Below are positions 59,745 through 64,000 of a stretch of 64,000 nucleotides of DNA, one piece after another. The position numbers were made by a program, and so were the translations under genes. This DNA comes from Kribbella kalugense (GTDB lineage Bacteria; Actinomycetota; Actinomycetes; Propionibacteriales; Kribbellaceae). Position 1 is the first letter of the stretch, and every line of letters begins with the position of its first letter. A model generated the notes under the pieces. The model searched no databases. It was not told the DNA's origin and worked only from the letters and a program-made list of their open reading frames with translations. The stretch spans positions 1,116,001 to 1,180,000 of the forward strand of contig NZ_SODF01000002.1 in NCBI RefSeq assembly GCF_004365875.1. The letters run 5' to 3'.

Positions 59745-60189
59745 CTAAGTCGACAAATCCCACCCGCCCCGGACTGCCCCGAGAACCCCAGAATTCCTCT
59801 GAGAGCCGGATCCTCCGCCCACTCACCCCACCCAAGCACCGCGGTAGAAGAGGATCTGAGCGGAGAAGCGGAAGGGCCGCGTCCACCGCTGCCAAGCCTG
59901 GAGGAGACACGCCTCCACAGCCAAAAGGCCTCCCAGAACCACCGCCTGACGAGCCACCGCGAACCCTCCCCCGGGGACGGGCGCTCGCTGCACAGACCCG
60001 CACGCTGTGCTGGACAGCCAGCCCGCTCGCAGCTGCTGAAGCCAATGCCGGTGACCTGAGACAAGAAGTCGTGGCCAGAGACCTGAAATTGCATGTCTCC
60101 GCCCCCGACAACCTGTCCCAGGCCACCACAGACGAACGTCCGCAACGCACCCCGCACCACCGCACCCCGCACCACCGCCCCCTGGCCGC

Positions 60190-60265
60190 GTCACCAACCA
60201 CCGCACGCCGGCAAGCGCACGCCGCCCACTCGGCCGCGCCGCGACTCGATTGCGCGCGACGGGAC
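60190..60265. repeat. diverged 76-bp direct repeat, copy 1
   Basis: It aligns without gaps to 60538-60613 with about 58 of 76 identical bases; the last 19 bases, CGATTGCGCGCGACGGGAC, are identical in both. Confidence 0.6.
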
Positions 60266-60537
60266 GCAGCAGGGGCACCCGTACCGGCTGCTCCTGAACC
60301 GGCAACGGTGGCGGAGGCAGCCCAACCGTCAGGTTCCGAACTCCACCACGCTCCGGCGCCTCGGCAGCGCCGTACCCCAGCGGTGCCGGTCCTGCGGCGC
60401 CCGCCCGTACCTCTTCGGTCACGCACCTCCCGCGCCGCAGGTCTGCGCGCCGTCCCCGCATTCCCGATGGGTCTGACACGGCCCTCTCGCCAGGATGCTG
60501 CCCGCTTGCCGACCCGGCGGCCGCACCCACTGGTCAG

Positions 60538-60613
60538 GTCGCTAACCGGCGCACACCGGCCAACGTGCGGCGGCCCGCAGCCCGCGCCGTGACCCGATTG
60601 CGCGCGACGGGAC
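60538..60613. repeat. diverged 76-bp direct repeat, copy 2
   Basis: Partner of 60190-60265, in the same orientation, 348 bp away; the shared 19-bp end is at 60595-60613. Confidence 0.6.
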
Positions 60614-60842
60614 TCGGCGGGCGCGCCAGTTCCGGCCGCTCATCCGCTAGCTCACGCCGGTTGGCGCACTCGACCGGCCAACAGCCGAGCGGCATCAGGC
60701 AGCGCCCATCATCGGCCGTCCGGCTTCCCGCAGAGCGGCCGCCGCAGACATCGCCGTGAGCAGGCCCGACGACCTCGACGGACCAGGTCACAGGACCGGA
60801 CCGCACCGCGCGCCACGGCGGCTGTGGGGCAGCGCCCGTTCT

Positions 60843-60926
60843 GGGTCGCGCGGCGCGGGCTCCGGGTCGCGCGGCGCGGGCTCCGGGTCGCGCGGCGCGG
60901 GCTCCGGGTCGCGCGGCGCGAGCTCT
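60843..60926. repeat. 21-bp tandem repeat, four copies
   Basis: Units begin at 60843, 60864, 60885 and 60906 and start GGGTCGCGCGGCGCG; the first three are identical and the fourth has two changes near its end. Each unit is 7 codons, giving APRDPEP-like repeats in one minus-strand frame and SGSRGAG in a plus frame. No CRISPR-like spacers. Confidence 0.85.
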
Positions 60927-61122
60927 AGGCGGCGCGGCGCGGGGCCACCGCCGCGAGCCTGCACTCGGCTGACGCGAAGGAGCAGGTCGGTGTGCGTAGC
61001 CAAGCGCCTCCGGACGATCGGCATCGTCAGCGCGGTCTTGCGCACCCGCCGGTGCAGCCATCCCTGGTACGCCGCCAGGTGGTTCGCGTCGTGCGGGCCC
61101 CGGGAGCCCCGGAGAGCGGGTG

Positions 61123-62079
61123 TTAGGGGTTTTGTTTGTTGGGGTCCATGAGGGTGACTATGCGTTCTAGGTCGTCCAGGGAGGCGAACTCGACGGTTAT
61201 TTTGCCCTTGGTTTTGCCTAGGTCTACCTTGACGCGGGTTTCGAAGCGGTCGGAGAGGCGGTCGGCTAGGTCGACCAGGCGGGGGGCGACCGGCTTGTTG
61301 CGGCGGCGGGTGGTTGGGGTGTCTTCGGCGTTCATGTCGCCCAAGGCGACGATCTCTTCGACGGTGCGGACCGACAGGCCTTCGGCGACGATGCGTTGGG
61401 CGAGGCGCTCGATGGCGTCGCCGCTCGGGAGGCCTAGGAGTGCGCGGGCGTGGCCGGCAGACAGGACGCCGGCGGCGACCCGGCGCTGGACGGAAGCTGG
61501 CAGCTTCAGTAGGCGCAGGGTGTTGGAGATCTGTGGGCGGGATCGACCGATCCGGGTGGCGAGGACTTCCTGGGTGCAGCCGAAGTCGTCGAGCATCTGC
61601 TGGTAGGCGGCCGCTTCTTCGAGCGGGTTCAACTGGCTGCGGTGCAGGTTCTCCAGGAGGGCGTCGCGGAGCATCGCGTCGTCCGACGTCTCGCGGACGA
61701 TTGCCGGGATCGTCGTGAGGCCGGCCTGCTGCGTTGCGCGCCAGCGGCGCTCGCCCATGACGAGTTCGTACTTGTCGCCCTCGAGCTTGCGTACGACGAT
61801 CGGCTGGAGCAGCCCGATCTCCTTCACCGAGTGGACGAGCTCCTCCATCGCGTCCTCGTCGAAGACGCTGCGGGGCTGCTTCGGGTTCGGCGTGATCTTC
61901 TCGACGTCGATCTCGGCGAACGATGCTCCTGGCACCGCGGCCAACTCTGGCCCCTGCGGCTCGGCCGGCCTCGGCGGCGCTCCCGGGATCGAGTTCGACT
62001 TGCTGCCGAGGGTCGTGGTTCCGGGAGCCGGCGAGCTGGGGATCAGCGCGCCAAGTCCGCGTCCGAGTCGGGTGTTCAT
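61123..62079 (-). CDS. parB: chromosome partitioning protein ParB
   Basis: 318 aa. MNTRLGRGLGALIPSS is the ParA-stimulating N-terminus; ITPNPKQPRSVFDEDAMEELVHSVKEIG and LVMGERRWRATQQAGL contain the CTP-binding box; ENLHRSQLNPLEEAAAYQQML is the second box; the helix-turn-helix is QEVLATRIGRSRPQISNTLR. It loads at parS and slides as a CTP clamp. It lies downstream of parA on the same strand, with 148 bp between that hold a parS site and a tandem repeat. Confidence 0.96.
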   Translation of the reverse strand: MNTRLGRGLGALIPSSPAPGTTTLGSKSNSIPGAPPRPAEPQGPELAAVPGASFAEIDVEKITPNPKQPRSVFDEDAMEELVHSVKEIGLLQPIVVRKLEGDKYELVMGERRWRATQQAGLTTIPAIVRETSDDAMLRDALLENLHRSQLNPLEEAAAYQQMLDDFGCTQEVLATRIGRSRPQISNTLRLLKLPASVQRRVAAGVLSAGHARALLGLPSGDAIERLAQRIVAEGLSVRTVEEIVALGDMNAEDTPTTRRRNKPVAPRLVDLADRLSDRFETRVKVDLGKTKGKITVEFASLDDLERIVTLMDPNKQNP

Positions 62080-62120
62080 CGCGCTCCCTCGAGTTCGACC
62101 TGCTGAGCTACTGCTGGCTT

Positions 62121-62168
62121 GCTACACCACCGGCTACACCACCGGCTACACCACCGGCTACAACACCG
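62121..62168. repeat. 12-bp tandem repeat upstream of parB, four copies
   Basis: GCTACACCACCG occurs at 62121, 62133 and 62145, and GCTACAACACCG at 62157, in the parA-parB spacer 42 bases before the parB start (minus strand). Possible spacing or regulatory element. Confidence 0.85.
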
Positions 62169-62179
62169 ATCAGGCATCG

Positions 62180-62195
62180 CGTTTCACGTGAAACG
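62180..62195. other. parS centromere site 2
   Basis: CGTTTCACGTGAAACG is a perfect palindrome with the 14-base parS core GTTTCACGTGAAAC, located in the parA-parB spacer. Confidence 0.93.
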
Positions 62196-62227
62196 GTGCC
62201 ACACCGATCCGAGGATCGACGGAAGGC

Positions 62228-63688
62228 CTAGGCGTTGTTCCGCATCGCGATCTCGCGGGATGCCTCCAGGTACGACAGCGCGCCGGCCGAAGCAGGGTCG
62301 TACGCGAGCACGGTCTGCCCGTGGCTCGGCGCCTCCGAGATGCGCACCGAGCGCGGTACGGCGGTCCGCAGTACGGCGTCCTTGAAGTGACCACGTACCT
62401 CGGCAGCAACCTCGCCGGCCAGCTTCGTGCGGGCGTCGTACATCGTCAGCAGGATGGTCGACACGTCGAGACCGGGGTTCAGGTGCGACTTCACCATGTC
62501 GATGTGGCGGAGGAGCTGCGACAGTCCCTCGAGTGCGTAGTACTCGCTCTGGATCGGCACCAGGACCTCACGCGCGGCGGTCAGCGCGTTGACGGTCAGC
62601 AGGCCGAGTGACGGCGGGCAGTCGATGAAGACGTAGTCGAACTTCTCGCCCGCGGCCTCGGTCTTGGCCAGGTAGGCATCGAGCACGTTCTTCAGCCGGC
62701 TCTCGCGAGCGACGACGCTGACGAGCTCGATCTCGGCGCCGGCCAGGTCGATGGTCGCCGGGATCACCTGGATGCCCGGGTGCTCGGCACAGGGCTGGGT
62801 CAGGTTGTCCAGCGCCTCACCTTCGATGACGGCCTCGTACACACCCGGTGTTCCCTCGGCGTGGTCGATGCCGAGGGCCGTCGACGCGTTGCCCTGGGGG
62901 TCGAGGTCGATGACCAGGATCCTGGCGCCGTACAACGCGAGGCCGGCGGCGACGTTCACCGTCGTCGTGGTCTTGCCGACGCCGCCCTTCTGGTTGGCGA
63001 CCACGAAGACTCGGGTCTGGTCGGGCAGCGGGAACTCGCGGCCCATCGTGCGTCCTTCATTCACCAGCAGGGTCCGTTCGGTCGCGGCGGCGATCGGAGT
63101 CTCGAGAAGTCGTCGCTGAAGCTCGTCCGACGTGGCCCGCGCGGCGATCTGTGCGGCAGTCATAGCGCCCATTCCAATAGGTGCGGGACTTGGCCCGAAG
63201 AGGATGTCTGTAGGGGTTGGGGCGGGTCTACCCCCAGCTCCGTCCACAGGCTGCTGTGGACGAATTCCCGTGTGCGAGGGCAGTTTCGTGCGGTGGTCAT
63301 CCACAGGCGGTGGAGATTCCGGGAACACCGGTTCGGCGTCCACCAGTGACACCGATTCGGGCTCGGAACCATCATCTCGCATGTCCGGCGTTTCACGTGA
63401 AACGGCGCCGGAGTCGACAACGGCGGGTACGTCGAGACCGGCCGCGGCGACCGCCCGGAGGCCCGAAGTGTCGATCGGTGCGGACACCACCACGGGCTCC
63501 GACGGCTCGCGAAGAGAGGAAGTCTGGACCGGTGGTGCAGGGGCGGGGGTCGAATCGGGAGCCGGCTCCTGGGTCACGACGCGTACGCCGGAATCCGGAT
63601 CGGTCGGCCAGCCGATGCCCTGCGAAGACCTCGGCTCACCTGTGCTCTTCTCGGGCCATCCGAGGGCACGACTCACCAACCCGCTCAC
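62228..63688 (-). CDS. parA: chromosome partitioning ATPase ParA with long N-terminal extension
   Basis: 486 aa if GTG 63688 (GTGA overlap with rsmG) is the start. Deviant Walker A VFVVANQKGGVGKTTTTVNV at about residue 230, VIDLDPQGNASTALG, IDCPPSLGLLTVNA and a C-terminal AVPRSVRISEAPSHG. The 220-residue N-terminus is Pro/Ser/Val-rich and probably disordered; a standard ParA would start near MGREFPLPDQ (about 215). GGGAGG abuts the GTG with no spacer, so the true start could be later. It positions ParB-parS complexes. Confidence 0.92.
   Translation of the reverse strand: MSGLVSRALGWPEKSTGEPRSSQGIGWPTDPDSGVRVVTQEPAPDSTPAPAPPVQTSSLREPSEPVVVSAPIDTSGLRAVAAAGLDVPAVVDSGAVSRETPDMRDDGSEPESVSLVDAEPVFPESPPPVDDHRTKLPSHTGIRPQQPVDGAGGRPAPTPTDILFGPSPAPIGMGAMTAAQIAARATSDELQRRLLETPIAAATERTLLVNEGRTMGREFPLPDQTRVFVVANQKGGVGKTTTTVNVAAGLALYGARILVIDLDPQGNASTALGIDHAEGTPGVYEAVIEGEALDNLTQPCAEHPGIQVIPATIDLAGAEIELVSVVARESRLKNVLDAYLAKTEAAGEKFDYVFIDCPPSLGLLTVNALTAAREVLVPIQSEYYALEGLSQLLRHIDMVKSHLNPGLDVSTILLTMYDARTKLAGEVAAEVRGHFKDAVLRTAVPRSVRISEAPSHGQTVLAYDPASAGALSYLEASREIAMRNNA
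63389..63404. other. parS centromere site 3, inside parA
   Basis: CGTTTCACGTGAAACG, identical to site 2, lies within the extension-coding part of parA, where it encodes AVSRETP. parS sites inside genes near the origin are usual. Confidence 0.93.
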
Positions 63689-64000
63689 CTCCCGTATTGT
63701 CCGCGCCGGGATCCCCCTGCAGCACGTCCGGCCACAATACTCACCACAGTGGTGGGGAGGGCCAGTTCATCGCCGCCGAGTTGATGAATATGCCAAAGCT
63801 CTGCACCAAGCTTCGCCAACTCGCGTTCCGAGGCGTCCAGTTCCTCCTCTGCGGACGACCCCTTCATCGCCAGCATCAGTCCACCCTCGACGCACAGCGG
63901 CAGACACCACCGCGCCAGCTTGGCTAACGGAGCCACGGCGCGAGAGGTCACCACGTCGTACGACGCCGGCGGCAGATCCTCGGCCCGCGACCGCAGTACG
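63685..64000 (-). CDS. rsmG: 16S rRNA (guanine(527)-N(7))-methyltransferase RsmG, N-terminus beyond the right edge
   Basis: About 105 C-terminal residues are present, reading VLRSRAEDLPPASYDVVTSRAVAPL and ARWCLPLCVEGGLMLAMKGSSAEEEL (quoted in part: YDVVTSRAVAPLAKLARWC, GGLMLAMKGSSAEEEL). The R-A-V-A-P-L and K-G-x-x-A-x-E-E motifs are those of GidB/RsmG. It methylates G527 of 16S rRNA. Order rsmG-parA-parB is conserved near the origin. Its stop overlaps parA GTG. Confidence 0.93.
   Translation of the reverse strand, partial: VLRSRAEDLPPASYDVVTSRAVAPLAKLARWCLPLCVEGGLMLAMKGSSAEEELDASERELAKLGAELWHIHQLGGDELALPTTVVSIVAGRAAGGSRRGQYGR

Larger units (their letters stand above)
59745..61122. other. 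1.4-kb stretch without a supported gene, rich in repeats
   Basis: Several open frames cover it on both strands, but products are Ala/Arg/Pro-rich low complexity with no known family and no ribosome sites. A diverged 76-bp repeat (60190-60265 and 60538-60613) and a 21-bp tandem repeat (60843-60926) lie here. On the minus strand the repeats translate as PVARNRVAARPSGRRALAGV and PVARNRVTARAAGRRTLAGV in two neighbouring frames, so a decayed gene is possible. Confidence 0.5.

Noticed and set aside
59692..60530. Long minus-strand frames before parB
   Set aside because: Gly/Arg/Ala-rich with two overlapping phases equally open and no start signals; not supported as genes.
60843..60926. Possible CRISPR array
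   Set aside because: Units are head-to-tail 21-bp repeats with no spacers between them.
62121..62168. Possible CRISPR or iteron origin
   Set aside because: Only four contiguous 12-bp units with no spacers; no replication initiator gene adjoins and dnaA is not in the window.

Overview
The window is high-GC actinobacterial chromosome with dense genes, many ATGA/GTGA overlaps, GTG starts and several apparently leaderless promoters. The right-hand order cca / DUF6049 / murJ / pseudokinase / sigM / anti-sigma / trxB / trxA / cwlM ... parB / parA / rsmG, with parS sites, is the classic origin-proximal block of Actinobacteria; dnaA and oriC should lie just beyond the right edge. Codon style, F420-type enzyme and gene content suggest a Kribbella-like member of the Propionibacteriales, but that assignment is inference.

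Left part (1-18.5 kb): a truncated short-chain dehydrogenase; an M20D amidohydrolase; a tandem pair of secreted metzincin proteases; a three-gene methyltransferase/thioesterase/alcohol dehydrogenase operon; an MFS transporter; a four-gene MacAB-like export operon (lipoprotein, adaptor, ATPase, permease) divergent from a two-component system whose sensor domain shares a cysteine motif with the lipoprotein; and two paralogous membrane-anchored proteins flanking a MmcQ/YjbR gene.

18.5-24.3 kb is the most distinctive accessory region: an ATP-grasp-modified RiPP (graspetide) cluster with precursor (tgmA), ATP-grasp ligase (tgmB) and a PIMT-like methyltransferase (tgmC), preceded by a small protein that may be a catalytically dead resolvase-fold domain, and divergent from an XRE/TPR regulator plus a flavoprotein. 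Co-occurrence of ligase and PIMT homologue predicts a side-chain-crosslinked, aspartimide-bearing product. A Phd-like antitoxin/translational-repressor-like pair follows.

24.3-38.2 kb: a six-gene acyl-CoA catabolism operon (F420 oxidoreductase, two SDRs, phosphatase, APH-like kinase, acyl-CoA dehydrogenase) divergent from its probable TetR regulator; an M81 peptidase, LacI regulator, secreted GH30 glycosidase with a C-terminal discoidin-like module, amidase, acetyltransferase, membrane protein and class IV aminotransferase. Two related large palindromic elements sit in convergent spacers at 30.4 and 38.65 kb.

38.75-64 kb: tRNA CCA-adding enzyme and the cell-wall/redox block (MurJ flippase, pseudokinase, SigM and anti-sigma, SigR-type promoter before trxB, TrxA, CwlM); a VOC protein; an MMPL transporter divergent from a PadR repressor with paired dyads; small membrane proteins; aminotransferase, D-Ala-D-Ala ligase-like protein, SURF1, DUF3817 and a methyltransferase; a 1.4-kb gene-poor repeat-bearing stretch; and parB, parA (long N-terminal extension) and the 3' part of rsmG, with three parS sites. 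No rRNA, tRNA, CRISPR or insertion sequence was seen.
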